64,000 bases of DNA from Prauserella_A sp040645195 (lineage in GTDB: Bacteria > Actinomycetota > Actinomycetes > Mycobacteriales > Pseudonocardiaceae), in contig NZ_JBEYXW010000005.1 of assembly GCF_040645195.1 (NCBI RefSeq), positions 62,001 through 126,000 of the forward strand, read 5' to 3'. A program made the position numbers and the translations under genes. The notes under the pieces are model-generated. The model searched no databases. It saw nothing but the letters and a program-made list of their open reading frames with translations, and had not been told where the DNA came from. Of the stretch, positions 1 through 8,544 are shown piece by piece. Numbering within the stretch: the first letter of the stretch is position 1; the number at the start of each line of letters is the position of its first letter.

Positions 1-2
1 CG

Positions 3-158
3 GCCGTTCTGCGCCAACAGAAGCGTCTGCTGAGGGAGTGGGAGGGGCGTACCGTGTCCGATGCGGCCACGGCGAGTGTCGCCGAGTTCGGTGCGGCCTT
101 CACGACCGGTGAGCCGCAGACGTACATGCAGCCGTTTCTCGACCGTGCGGCGCGTTGA
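3..158 (+). CDS. Enoyl-CoA hydratase/isomerase family, C-terminal fragment cut by window edge
   Basis: An open frame enters from the left edge and stops at TGA 156-158. The last 51 residues read AVLRQQKRLLREWEGRTVSD and end GEPQTYMQPFLDRAAR. The LRQQKRLLREWE segment and the FGAAFTTGEPQ-YM tail are typical of the C-terminal helix of crotonase-superfamily enoyl-CoA hydratases. The catalytic part lies outside the window, so the substrate cannot be inferred. It lies 55 bp upstream of the LysR gene on the same strand and may belong to the same acyl-CoA degradation locus. Confidence 0.7.
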   Translation, partial: AVLRQQKRLLREWEGRTVSDAATASVAEFGAAFTTGEPQTYMQPFLDRAAR

Positions 159-213
159 TATGCTCGCTCCCGCCAGGAAGCATCCCCAGCCGGGGGTGGC
201 CGCGGGAGTATGG

Positions 214-1125
214 ATGCGCTACGACCTCACCGATCTCCGGCTGTTTCATGCGATCGCCGAGGCACAGAGCCTGTCCGGCGGCGCCGCGGCCCTCTACATC
301 ACGGCCTCGTCGGCGAGCTACCGGCTCAAGAACCTCGAGCACGCTCTGGGCACCGAGTTGTTCACCCGCACACCGCGGGGGATGCGCCTGACGCCGGCGG
401 GAAACGCGCTGCTCGACCACGTACGGGGCCTCCTCTCGGGTATCGAGCGGATGCAGGGCGACCTCGCGCGCTTCTCCGCGGGTTTGCGCGGCAATATTCG
501 GATGTGGGCGAACAGCAGCGCGCTCAACGGGTTCATCCTGCCGAGCGTGAGCCGGTTCCTGCTGGCCAATCCCGACATCAACATCGATCTCGAGGAGCGT
601 CCGAGCAGCTCGATCGTCGCCGGAGTGGTCGACAAGGACGTCGACATCGGTGTGTTCGCGGGACCGGTCTCGGCCGGTGGCGGGGCGAGGATCGTGCGCT
701 ACGCGCTCGACGAACTGATCGTGGTCGCCCCGATCGGGCATCCGCTCACCGCGTCCGACGAGGTGGACTTCGCGGCCACGCTCGACTTCGACTTCGTGTG
801 CATGAGCCGGAGCAGCAGCAACTACCTGTTCCTCAAGGAGGTTGCGAGGCAGGCGGGTGTTCACCTCAACGTGCGTGTCCACGGCCACGACTTCGCCGCC
901 GTCCTCCGGCTCGTGGAGGCCGGTGTCGGCATCGCCCTGGTACCCCGGAGCGTGGCCGAGGAGTACTTGCAGGACCTGCGAATCGCGGGGCTGCCATTAC
1001 CCGAACCCTGGGCGCGCCGCGAGCTGCAACTGGCCACCCGGCACGACGAGACGCTGCCCGACTACACACAGGCGTTCGTAACCTTCCTGCTCGACGATCC
1101 GCGCGTCGCGGACACCCGTCTGTGA
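214..1125 (+). CDS. LysR family transcriptional regulator
   Basis: 303-residue cytoplasmic DNA-binding regulator of usual LysR length. Residues 1-60 (MRYDLTDLRLFHAIAEAQSL, then the SSASYRLKNLEHALGTELF recognition region) form the winged helix-turn-helix. Residues about 90-295 are the periplasmic-binding-protein-like effector domain. ATG 214 is chosen because the HTH begins directly after it; the frame stays open upstream to 61 but that part has low-complexity arginine-rich translation and overlaps the preceding crotonase gene. LysR proteins usually regulate an adjacent gene, so the operon starting at 1282, 156 bp downstream and co-oriented, is the likely target. The effector is unknown. Confidence 0.9.
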   Translation: MRYDLTDLRLFHAIAEAQSLSGGAAALYITASSASYRLKNLEHALGTELFTRTPRGMRLTPAGNALLDHVRGLLSGIERMQGDLARFSAGLRGNIRMWANSSALNGFILPSVSRFLLANPDINIDLEERPSSSIVAGVVDKDVDIGVFAGPVSAGGGARIVRYALDELIVVAPIGHPLTASDEVDFAATLDFDFVCMSRSSSNYLFLKEVARQAGVHLNVRVHGHDFAAVLRLVEAGVGIALVPRSVAEEYLQDLRIAGLPLPEPWARRELQLATRHDETLPDYTQAFVTFLLDDPRVADTRL

Positions 1126-1281
1126 GGGCGACGAACGCAGCGTTCTGATCTCTCGGATCGCTTTCGGGGCGCGCGAGGCCTAGTCTCGAACGGAAAAGTT
1201 CGGCATCGCGCTCCCGGATCAATTTTGAATTGCCTGGGTACAGTGCACCGTCGGCCCTATCGGAGAAATGTAAGAATCAAT

Positions 1282-1668
1282 ATGTACGACATCCGCAATG
1301 AGGCGAGCAGTACGGGCGCGGACCATCGTTACCGCGCTTTTCTTGCAGAGGGAGAATTCCGCATTCCGCGCTGCGCGGAATGCGGTCGCGCCCACTTCTA
1401 TCCCCGGGTGGTCTGTCCCTTCTGTGACTCGACGTCCCTGGAGTGGGTCCTCGCCTCGGGGCTCGGTCACGTCTACTCGACGACGGTCGTCCGGGGGCGG
1501 TCGGCGGCCTACAACGTCGCCCTGGTCGATCTCGAGGAAGGTCCCCGCATGATGACGCGGATCGACGGGCTTGCACCCGAGTCCGTCACCATTGGAATGC
1601 CGGTCCGGGCGAGGATCCTCGCCGACGACGAGCCGCTCATCGTGTTCGTCCCGGAGCAGCCCCGGTGA
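1282..1668 (+). CDS. DUF35 zinc-ribbon/OB-fold protein, partner of a thiolase-like enzyme
   Basis: 128-residue protein. Cys31-x2-Cys34 and Cys45-x2-Cys48 form a rubredoxin-like zinc ribbon, followed by an OB-fold (about 55-120, with VYSTTVVRG and YNVALVDLEEGPRMM). This is the DUF35 architecture, whose members bind acyl-CoA and pair with thiolase-fold proteins (ChsH2 with Ltp2 in steroid side-chain cleavage; acetoacetyl-CoA synthase partners in archaea). The stop overlaps the GTG start of the next gene by four bases, supporting a protein pair. ATG 1282 starts where family similarity starts; a GGAG lies about 15 bases upstream, so initiation is probably weak or differently spaced. Confidence 0.88.
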   Translation: MYDIRNEASSTGADHRYRAFLAEGEFRIPRCAECGRAHFYPRVVCPFCDSTSLEWVLASGLGHVYSTTVVRGRSAAYNVALVDLEEGPRMMTRIDGLAPESVTIGMPVRARILADDEPLIVFVPEQPR

Positions 1669-2819
1669 GCGGGCGCCGGAACGGCATCGCGGTGGCCGGC
1701 ACCGGCCTGGCCGCGCTCGGCCACGCGGGATCCCGGAGCGAGCAGGACATCATCGCCCAGGCCGCACACACGGCGGTCAGGGCGAGCGGGCTGCGCATGT
1801 CGGACATCGACGGCCTGATCACGGCAAGCCTGACCTCGCCGTGGTGGGTCATGCGGATGGCCGAATACCTGGGTATCCGCCCGAGTTTCTCCGACTCGAC
1901 CATGTTCGGCGGCTCGTCGTTCATTGCGGCGCTGGAGATCGCGCAGCTGGCGATCGCGGCGGGCCGGTGCGAGAACGTGCTGATCTGTTACGGAGCCACA
2001 CCGCGCAGCGCCCCCAGCAGCTCGCAGATCAACCGGATGCGCGCCGAGCTCGATCCGCAGCACTACGAACATCCGTACAAGCCCTTCAACCCGGTGACCA
2101 GTTACGCGCTGGCGACGGCCCGGCACATGCACGAGTACGGAACGACCCGGGAGCAGCTCGCGGAGGTCGCGGTCTCGGCGCGACGCTGGGCCCAGCTCAA
2201 TTCCGACGCCTTCGCCCGTGACTCACTGACCATCGATGACGTACTAGCGGCCCCGATGATCTCGGACCCGCTCACGGTGCGGGACTGCTGTCTGGTGACC
2301 GACGGTGCCGGTGCCTTCGTCGTCACGTCGTCGGAACGGGCAGCGGATCTGTGTCCTGCGCCTGTCGACGTGCTGGGAGTCGGCCACGCCCACTGGCACC
2401 GGCAGATCTCCAGCATGCCGGATCTGACGGTGACCCCGGCGGTGGACTCCGGGCGCAGGGCCTTCGCTACCGCCGGCCTGCGCCCGGCAGACATCGACAT
2501 CGTCGAGCTGTACGACGCGTTCACCATCACCCCGATCCTGTTCCTCGAAGACCTGGGCTTCTGCGCCAAGGGCGAGGGCGGGGCATTCGTCGAGGGCGGC
2601 CGGACCGGGCCCGGCGGCTCGCTGCCGATGAACACCAACGGGGGAGGGCTCTCCTTCACCCATCCCGGGATGTACAGCATCTTCCTTGTTATCGAGGCCG
2701 TGACCCAGCTTCGCGGCCAGGCCGGCGATCGCCAGGTCGACGGCGCGCGTACCGCACTCGTGCACGGCAACGGCGGGGTCCTGTCCAGCGAGGCCACCGC
2801 GATCCTGGGGGTGTCATGA
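1665..2819 (+). CDS. Thiolase-fold protein of SCP-x/Ltp2 type, probable retro-aldolase
   Basis: 384 residues starting at GTG 1665 inside the DUF35 stop. The fold is recognisable from IAVAGTGLAALG, DIDGLITASL, LVTDGAGAFVV, VELYDAFT and the C-terminal HGNGG. At the place where thiolases have the nucleophilic cysteine this protein has MFGGSSF, and the C-terminal Cys-x-Gly motif is replaced by HGNGGVLSS. Classical thiolysis is therefore unlikely. This pattern, with an adjacent DUF35 protein and the YDAFT motif, fits the Ltp2-like aldolases that cleave 3-hydroxyacyl-CoAs having a tertiary hydroxyl. The family assignment is strong; the aldolase activity is inference. Confidence 0.82.
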   Translation: MSGRRNGIAVAGTGLAALGHAGSRSEQDIIAQAAHTAVRASGLRMSDIDGLITASLTSPWWVMRMAEYLGIRPSFSDSTMFGGSSFIAALEIAQLAIAAGRCENVLICYGATPRSAPSSSQINRMRAELDPQHYEHPYKPFNPVTSYALATARHMHEYGTTREQLAEVAVSARRWAQLNSDAFARDSLTIDDVLAAPMISDPLTVRDCCLVTDGAGAFVVTSSERAADLCPAPVDVLGVGHAHWHRQISSMPDLTVTPAVDSGRRAFATAGLRPADIDIVELYDAFTITPILFLEDLGFCAKGEGGAFVEGGRTGPGGSLPMNTNGGGLSFTHPGMYSIFLVIEAVTQLRGQAGDRQVDGARTALVHGNGGVLSSEATAILGVS

Positions 2820-3499
2820 TCGACAAGTTCGTCGCGACCCGCGCGGAGGCGGTGGCCGATATCCCCGACGGTGCCACCGTGCTGGTGAGCGGCTTCGGGA
2901 CCTCGGGGCAGCCGGTCGAGCTGCTCGACGCACTGGCCGAACAGGGTGCCACGGGCCTGACGATCGTGTGCAACAACGGCGGTACCGGGGAGAGCGGCCT
3001 CGCCCGGCTGATCCGGCTCGGCCGTGTCGCCAAGTTGATCGCCTCCTACCCGCGGGGCGCCAACGCTCAGGCTTTCGAGGACGCGTACGCCAAGGGCGCC
3101 CTCGAATACGAGTGTGTCCCGCAGGGCACGCTGGCCGAGCGGCTGCGGGCGGCAGGCGGCGGACTCGGCGGCTTCTTCACGCCCACCGGTTACGGGACCC
3201 CACTCGCCGAGGGCAAGGAGACCCGGGTGATCGATGGCCGGGGCTACGTCTTCGAAACCCCACTGGGTGGCGATTTCGCGCTCGTCAAAGCTGCCACCGC
3301 GGATCGCTGGGGCAACCTCACCTACCGGTACGCCGGGCGCAACTTCGGCCCGCTCATGTGCATGGCCGCAAGCACGGCAGTGGCCGAAGTGGACAATCGC
3401 GTTCCCTTGGGCGACATGGATCCGGAGGTCGTGGTCACCCCCGGGATCTTCGTCCAGCGGGTCGTTCACGACGGCGCCGAGCAGGGGAGGACCGCATGA
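2816..3499 (+). CDS. 3-oxoacid CoA-transferase, subunit A
   Basis: 227 residues, the normal length for PcaI/CatI/ScoA-type alpha subunits. The N-terminal VLVSGFGTSGQPVELLDAL and TIVCNNGGTG motifs and the GGFFTPTGYGTPLAEGKE block identify the family. It transfers CoA between an acyl-CoA (commonly succinyl-CoA) and a free acid together with the B subunit. ATG 2816 overlaps the preceding stop by four bases, and the stop overlaps subunit B. In this operon it either activates the imported acid or recycles CoA from the final product; sequence alone does not decide which. Confidence 0.9.
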   Translation: MIDKFVATRAEAVADIPDGATVLVSGFGTSGQPVELLDALAEQGATGLTIVCNNGGTGESGLARLIRLGRVAKLIASYPRGANAQAFEDAYAKGALEYECVPQGTLAERLRAAGGGLGGFFTPTGYGTPLAEGKETRVIDGRGYVFETPLGGDFALVKAATADRWGNLTYRYAGRNFGPLMCMAASTAVAEVDNRVPLGDMDPEVVVTPGIFVQRVVHDGAEQGRTA

Positions 3500-4146
3500 G
3501 CCGCACCCGCGTCGAGACGGCGCGAGCGATCGCGCGCGACATTCCACCCGGGTCCGTCGTCAACCTCGGTATCGGACTGCCCGTGACCGTGGTCGAGCAC
3601 TGGGACGCCGCGGACGAGGTCATCGTCCACAGTGAGAACGGGATCCTCGGGATGCGAGCGCTGGCGCCCGGAGCCGCACCTGACCCGGACCTGGTCAACG
3701 CTGGGAAACAACCGGTCGGTCTCGTACCGGGCGCGGCGATCTTCCACCACGCGGACTCCTTCGCCATGATGCGCGGCGGCCATCTCGACTACTGTGTGCT
3801 CGGCGCCTATCAGGTCGCCGCCACCGGCGACCTCGCCAACTGGTCGCTCGGCCGACCGGACGTCGCGGCTGCGGTCGGCGGCGCGATGGACCTGGCCGTC
3901 GGCGCCAAGCGGGTCTTCGTGTTCATGGACCACCTGACCAAGGACGGCGAGTCACGGCTCGTCGAGAGCTGCACGCTGCCGCTGACCGGGGTCGGCTCGG
4001 TGACCCGCGTCTACACCGACCTCGCGACGCTCGACGTGACGCCGGCCGGGTTCCGGGCTCGCGAACTGGCGCCCGGCGTGACACCGGCTCAGCTGCAGGA
4101 GGTCACGGCCGCGCCCGTCGACCTCCGGGGCGTGACACATGGGTGA
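3496..4146 (+). CDS. 3-oxoacid CoA-transferase, subunit B
   Basis: 216 residues, PcaJ/CatJ-type beta subunit. The catalytic glutamate that forms the CoA thioester lies in VIVHSENGILGMRALAPG. The GGHLDYCVLGAYQV segment is also characteristic. It starts with ATG overlapping the alpha-subunit stop and its 3' end overlaps the following acyl-CoA dehydrogenase by eight bases. The length suits beta-ketoacid CoA-transferases better than the longer IpdB ring hydrolases of cholesterol degradation. Confidence 0.9.
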   Translation: MSRTRVETARAIARDIPPGSVVNLGIGLPVTVVEHWDAADEVIVHSENGILGMRALAPGAAPDPDLVNAGKQPVGLVPGAAIFHHADSFAMMRGGHLDYCVLGAYQVAATGDLANWSLGRPDVAAAVGGAMDLAVGAKRVFVFMDHLTKDGESRLVESCTLPLTGVGSVTRVYTDLATLDVTPAGFRARELAPGVTPAQLQEVTAAPVDLRGVTHG

Positions 4147-5323
4147 ACGCGCCGATCTCGCCGGGTTCCGCGCGGAGGTGCGTGCGTTCCTCGAGGCCGA
4201 ACTTCCGGACCGCCTGCGGCACAAGGTGATCCACCACCATCACCTGGTACCCGAGGACTTCCTTGCGTGGCAGCGGATCCTGTACCGGCGCGGCTGGGTC
4301 GCCCCGGGGTGGCCGGACGAGTACGGCGGTGTTGCGTGGTCGGCCGACCAGCGGCAGATATTCGACGACGAGGCCGCGATCGCGGGCGCACCCGAGACAT
4401 CGCCGTTCGGGCTGCGGATGGTCGGCCCGGTGCTCCTGAAGTTCGGTACCGACTCGCAGCGGGCCCGTTACCTCCCGCGAATCCTCACCGGTGAGGACTG
4501 GTGGTGCCAGGGTTTCAGCGAGCCCGGCGCCGGTTCCGACCTGGCCTCGTTGCGGCTTCGCGCCGACGTGACCGGCCACGGCTTCGTGGTCAACGGGCAG
4601 AAGACCTGGACGACGTTCGCCCAGTACGCCGACATGATGTTCTGTCTCGCCAGGACCGATCCCGGCTCCCAGGCCCACGCCGGGATCTCGTTTCTCCTCG
4701 TGGACATGCGGTCGCCGGGGATCACGGTACGTCCGATCCGGACACTCGACGGCGGCACCGAGATCAACGACGTGTTCTTCGATGACGTCGTGGTACCGGC
4801 CGGGAACCTGGTCGGACAGCTCGGCGAGGGCTGGGCGTGCGCGAGATACCTACTCTCCAGAGAGCGGTTCGGCGCCGCGCGCTTCGGCCGTGCCCGTCGC
4901 GAGTTCCGGTTTCTGCGGCGGCTGAGCACCGCCGAGGGCCCGGACGGGAGCCGCCCGGTGGACGACCCGCTGCTCGCCGCCGCACTGGCCCGCCTGGAGG
5001 TCGACCTGCTCGCCCTCGAAGAAGCGAACGTGCGGCTGGTGGAACAGGACCTGGCGGGCGCAGGTCATGGCGCCGAAGCGTCGATCCTCAAACTCCTCGG
5101 TACGGACCTCGCCCGCCGGATCAGCGAGCACCTGGTCGAGGTGGCCGGCTTGCGGGCGCTGCCACTTCGCCCCACCGAAGAGCCGGAGGACCCGCACGCG
5201 CAGCTTGCTCGTTTCGAGCTCAACCTGCGCAAGATCACGATCTATGGGGGTGCCGACGAGGTCCAGCGAGATCTCATCGCCCGGCACGCCCTCGGCCTCC
5301 GGGAGGCACGCCGTGCCGGCTGA
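4139..5323 (+). CDS. Acyl-CoA dehydrogenase, FAD-binding subunit of a probable heteromeric pair
   Basis: 394 residues of a standard acyl-CoA dehydrogenase: N-terminal helical domain with GWVAPGWPDEYGG, flavin/substrate signature WWCQGFSEPGAGSDLASL at about 121-138, and C-terminal IYGGADEVQRDLIARHALGL. It introduces an alpha-beta double bond in an acyl-CoA and passes electrons to ETF. The next gene is a second, more divergent acyl-CoA dehydrogenase that overlaps it by 11 bases. Such pairs form alpha2-beta2 enzymes in actinobacterial steroid and branched-acid degradation (ChsE1/ChsE2 type), so a heterotetramer is likely here. The HHHH run at residues 32-35 is unusual but has no known role. Confidence 0.9.
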   Translation: MGERADLAGFRAEVRAFLEAELPDRLRHKVIHHHHLVPEDFLAWQRILYRRGWVAPGWPDEYGGVAWSADQRQIFDDEAAIAGAPETSPFGLRMVGPVLLKFGTDSQRARYLPRILTGEDWWCQGFSEPGAGSDLASLRLRADVTGHGFVVNGQKTWTTFAQYADMMFCLARTDPGSQAHAGISFLLVDMRSPGITVRPIRTLDGGTEINDVFFDDVVVPAGNLVGQLGEGWACARYLLSRERFGAARFGRARREFRFLRRLSTAEGPDGSRPVDDPLLAAALARLEVDLLALEEANVRLVEQDLAGAGHGAEASILKLLGTDLARRISEHLVEVAGLRALPLRPTEEPEDPHAQLARFELNLRKITIYGGADEVQRDLIARHALGLREARRAG

Positions 5324-6401
5324 AGACGACGCCCGTGCGCTCGCCGAAGGACTCGGCGACTACTTGCGGCGCGACTACCCGGAACCCGGCCCCAAGACTG
5401 CGGCAGCCGACGCTGGGCTGTGGGAGCATCTCGCGGCCATCGGGGCACTCGGGCTGACCGTTGCGACGGAGTACGGCGGCGAGGGCGCCACCCCCGTCGA
5501 GACCTACTACCTGGCGGAGACTCTCGGCCGGCACCTCGTGACGGCGCCCTACCTGACGGCGCTCGTGTGCGGGCGGATCCTCGCCGCGGCGGGAGACCCC
5601 GGCGCAGCGGCCCGCGCCGAACTGTTCGCCGGCAGGCAACTCGTCGGGCTCGCGCACGGCGAGGGTTCTGCTGACCACCCCGATGCCCCGGTCGGTACCA
5701 CGGCGACTCGCACCACTGGCGTTGGCTGGCGGTTGAGCGGGAGCAAGTGCGTTGTGATGGACGGTGGCGCCGCGGACCTGTTCGTCGTCTCGGCCCGCCC
5801 CGCCGCCGCGGGCCCATTGCTCTTCCTCGTGCCCCGCTCCGCTGAGGGGCTCTCGCTCCAGCCGTATCCCACGATCGACGGCCGCGGGGCGGTGGACCTG
5901 CACCTGGACGAGGTCCGGGTACCGGAACAGGCTCTGCTGGGCGGGGTACCGGAACTGCTCGGCCCCGCCTACGACGAGGTCACCGCCGCCAGCTGTGCCG
6001 AGGCGGTCGGGGTGATCGGAACCGTGCTCGACGCCACCGTCGAGCACGTCCGCACCCGGCGGCAGTTCGGCGCTCCGCTGGGCTCGCTGCAGGTAGTCCG
6101 GCATCGGCTGGTCGAGTTGCTGCTCTTGCAGGAACAGAGCCGCTCCCTCGCGCTTCGCGCTGCCCGTGAGCTGGCGGCAGGTGCGCCCACGGCCGCGCGG
6201 ACGGTGGCCGCGGCGAAGGTGAAGTGCAACGAGGCAGCGGCGTTCGCCGGTCGCGAGAGCGTGCAACTGCACGGGGGCCTCGGCATGACCGACGAGCTCC
6301 CGCTGAGCAACTTCGTCAAGCGCCTGCTCGTGATCCAGCGTTCCTTTGGCGAAACGCGCCACCATCTCGCACGTCTGTCCAATTCGGAGGAAGCGCAATG
6401 A
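5313..6401 (+). CDS. Acyl-CoA dehydrogenase, second subunit of the pair
   Basis: 362 residues from GTG 5313, inside the 3' end of the first subunit. The three acyl-CoA dehydrogenase subdomains can be followed (GLTVATEYGGEGATPVETYY; VRTRRQFGAPLGSLQVVRHR; VQLHGGLGMTDELPLSNFVKR). The usual EPGAGSD signature is absent and replaced by a loosely conserved AHGEGSADHPDAP region, as in beta subunits of heteromeric acyl-CoA dehydrogenases. Partnership with the upstream subunit is inferred from overlap and co-orientation. Confidence 0.88.
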   Translation: MPAEDDARALAEGLGDYLRRDYPEPGPKTAAADAGLWEHLAAIGALGLTVATEYGGEGATPVETYYLAETLGRHLVTAPYLTALVCGRILAAAGDPGAAARAELFAGRQLVGLAHGEGSADHPDAPVGTTATRTTGVGWRLSGSKCVVMDGGAADLFVVSARPAAAGPLLFLVPRSAEGLSLQPYPTIDGRGAVDLHLDEVRVPEQALLGGVPELLGPAYDEVTAASCAEAVGVIGTVLDATVEHVRTRRQFGAPLGSLQVVRHRLVELLLLQEQSRSLALRAARELAAGAPTAARTVAAAKVKCNEAAAFAGRESVQLHGGLGMTDELPLSNFVKRLLVIQRSFGETRHHLARLSNSEEAQ

Positions 6402-8479
6402 CCACTGTTCCCGACGCCGGGGTCCGTTACACTGTGGACGGTGACATCGCGGTCATCCTCGTGGACAATCCACCCGTCAACGGTCTCGGAGACGCTCAGC
6501 GGCGCGGGATCGCGGATGCCCTGAGCCGAAGCGCCGGAGACCCCGCCGTCCGCGCTGTGGTGCTGGCCGGCGCGGGGGCGGTGTTCTCCGGTGGGTCTGA
6601 CGTGCGTCAGTTCAACACGCCCGCCGCCACCGCGGAGCCAACACTGCGCCGAGTGATCGCCGCGTTGCAGGCGTCCGAGATCCCGGTGGTGGCCGCGATC
6701 AGCGGTGTCGCACTCGGGGGTGGCCTGGAACTCGCACTCGGTTGCCACTACCGCATCGTCGCCGGGGACGCGCGTCTCGGTCTTCCCGAGGTCACCCTTG
6801 GCCTGGTCCCCGGAGCCGGTGGGACACAACGGCTTCCGCGGTTGATCGGAATTCAGCAGGCCCTGGACATCGCGCAGCATGGTCGCTCGCTCGTCGGCAG
6901 GGCCGCGGTCGACGCCGGGCTCGCGGACGCGGTCTTCGACGGCGACCCGGTACAGGCGGGCGTCGCGTTCGCCCGTTCCGTGACGACCACGGTCACCGTG
7001 AATCCGGGCCCGGTCGATGCCGCGGGGGTCGACTTCAGCGCCCTGCGGGCAAGCGTGAGCCGTCGGGCGCGTAACCGGGATGCCCAGCTCGCCGTGATCG
7101 ACTGCGTTGCCGCGGCAACCCGGCTGCCGCTGGAGGAGGGGCTGGACTTCGAGCGGGCCGTCTTCGACCGGCTGGTGGCCGAACCGACCTCGAAGGCGTT
7201 GCGCCACCTGTCTTTCGCCGAGCGCAAGTCATCCAAAGTGGAGGGCTGGGCGACCACGCCACCCGCCCGTCCGATCGGCTCCGTCGGCATCGTGGGCGCG
7301 GGGACCATGGGCATCGGCATCGCCATGGCCGTCGCGAACGCGGGCCTGCCCGTGACACTGATCGACAGCTCCGCCGAGAGTCTGGAGCGCGGACTGGCCG
7401 CCGTGCGCACCAACTACGAGATCACGGCAGGCAAAGGCCGGCTCACGGCCGCCGAAGTGGACGAACGGATCGCGCGCATCGCCCCGTCCCTCGACGACAG
7501 CGCCCTCGCGGACGCCGATCTCGTCATCGAAGCCGTCTTCGAGGACATGCCCGTCAAGCAGCGGTTGTTTGCCCGTCTTGACCAGGTCTGCAAGCCGGGA
7601 GCCGTTCTGGCGACGAACACCTCGCGGCTCGACGTCGATGCGATCGCGGCCGTCACCGACCGCCCAGAGGACGTCATCGGCCTGCATTTCTTCAGTCCTG
7701 CCAACGTGATGAAGCTCCTGGAAGTCGTCAGGGGCGCCCGGACCTCCGACGAGGTCATCGCCACCAGCCTCGCGTTCGCCACGTTCATCGGGAAGATTCC
7801 CGTGCTGGTCCGGGTCGGCGAGGGGTTCGTCGGGAACCGGATGCTGACCCCCTACTGGCGAGAGGCCTGGTTCCTGCTCGAGGAAGGCGCGTCGCCGCAG
7901 CAGATCGACAGTGCGATGACCGGCTTCGGGATGGCCATGGGCCCGCTGGCGACAGCCGACCTCGCCGGTCTGGACATCAACTGGGCTACCCGCAAGCGAC
8001 TCGCGCCGACCCGCCCGGCCCACCTGCGGTACTCCGCGGTCGCCGACCGGATCTGCGAGCTGGGCCGCTTCGGTCAGAAGACCGGAGCCGGCTTCTATCG
8101 CTACGAGCCCGGTAGCCGTATCCCGTTGCCGGATCCTGAGGTCGACGCCATCGCCGAACGGTGTGCCAAGGAAGCCGGCATCACCCGCCGCACGATCACC
8201 GACGAGGAGATCGTCACCCGCTGTGTGCTCGCCCTGGTCAACGAGGGCGCTTTCGTTGTCCAGGAAGGCATCGCGCAGCGGGCGTCGGACGTCGACGTCG
8301 TCTACTGCAATGGGTACGGCTTCCCCGCCTGGCGGGGAGGGCCGATGTACTACGCCCAGACCTTGGGCCTCGCACACGTCGTCGAGCGGCTGGAAGCACT
8401 TCACGCCGAGCACGGCGAGCAGTGGACACCGGCCCCGCTGCTCGTCGAGGCCGCGGCGGCCGGCACGAACCGGCTCTGA
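6398..8479 (+). CDS. Bifunctional enoyl-CoA hydratase / 3-hydroxyacyl-CoA dehydrogenase
   Basis: 693-residue fusion of the FadB/FadJ type. Residues 1 to about 190 are a crotonase domain (oxyanion-hole segments VLAGAGAVFSGGSDV and ISGVALGGGLELALG, catalytic LPEVTLGLVPGAGG). From about residue 295 comes an NAD-binding Rossmann domain, GIVGAGTMGIGIAMAVANAG, followed by the 3-hydroxyacyl-CoA dehydrogenase domain with GLHFFSPANVMKLLEVV and two C-terminal helical repeats (about 490 to the end). It hydrates enoyl-CoA and oxidises the 3-hydroxyacyl-CoA. ATG 6398 overlaps the previous stop. Its length matches peroxisomal-type multifunctional enzymes. Confidence 0.93.
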   Translation: MTTVPDAGVRYTVDGDIAVILVDNPPVNGLGDAQRRGIADALSRSAGDPAVRAVVLAGAGAVFSGGSDVRQFNTPAATAEPTLRRVIAALQASEIPVVAAISGVALGGGLELALGCHYRIVAGDARLGLPEVTLGLVPGAGGTQRLPRLIGIQQALDIAQHGRSLVGRAAVDAGLADAVFDGDPVQAGVAFARSVTTTVTVNPGPVDAAGVDFSALRASVSRRARNRDAQLAVIDCVAAATRLPLEEGLDFERAVFDRLVAEPTSKALRHLSFAERKSSKVEGWATTPPARPIGSVGIVGAGTMGIGIAMAVANAGLPVTLIDSSAESLERGLAAVRTNYEITAGKGRLTAAEVDERIARIAPSLDDSALADADLVIEAVFEDMPVKQRLFARLDQVCKPGAVLATNTSRLDVDAIAAVTDRPEDVIGLHFFSPANVMKLLEVVRGARTSDEVIATSLAFATFIGKIPVLVRVGEGFVGNRMLTPYWREAWFLLEEGASPQQIDSAMTGFGMAMGPLATADLAGLDINWATRKRLAPTRPAHLRYSAVADRICELGRFGQKTGAGFYRYEPGSRIPLPDPEVDAIAERCAKEAGITRRTITDEEIVTRCVLALVNEGAFVVQEGIAQRASDVDVVYCNGYGFPAWRGGPMYYAQTLGLAHVVERLEALHAEHGEQWTPAPLLVEAAAAGTNRL

Positions 8480-8544
8480 CGCCACGTATCAGCTCCCACA
8501 GCCCTCGCCCCGCGCGACACCACGAAAGGACAAGGTAGTCCACC

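Noticed and set aside
2102..3547. Long minus-strand open frame opposite the thiolase-fold and CoA-transferase genes
   Set aside because: It is a mirror of high-G+C coding on the plus strand, rich in Arg, Pro and Gly, without recognisable motifs; the plus-strand genes have clear families and overlap signals.
2816..4146. IpdAB-type ring hydrolase of steroid degradation
   Set aside because: The subunits are 227 and 216 residues with standard PcaI/PcaJ motifs including the catalytic Glu in SENG, closer to true CoA-transferases.
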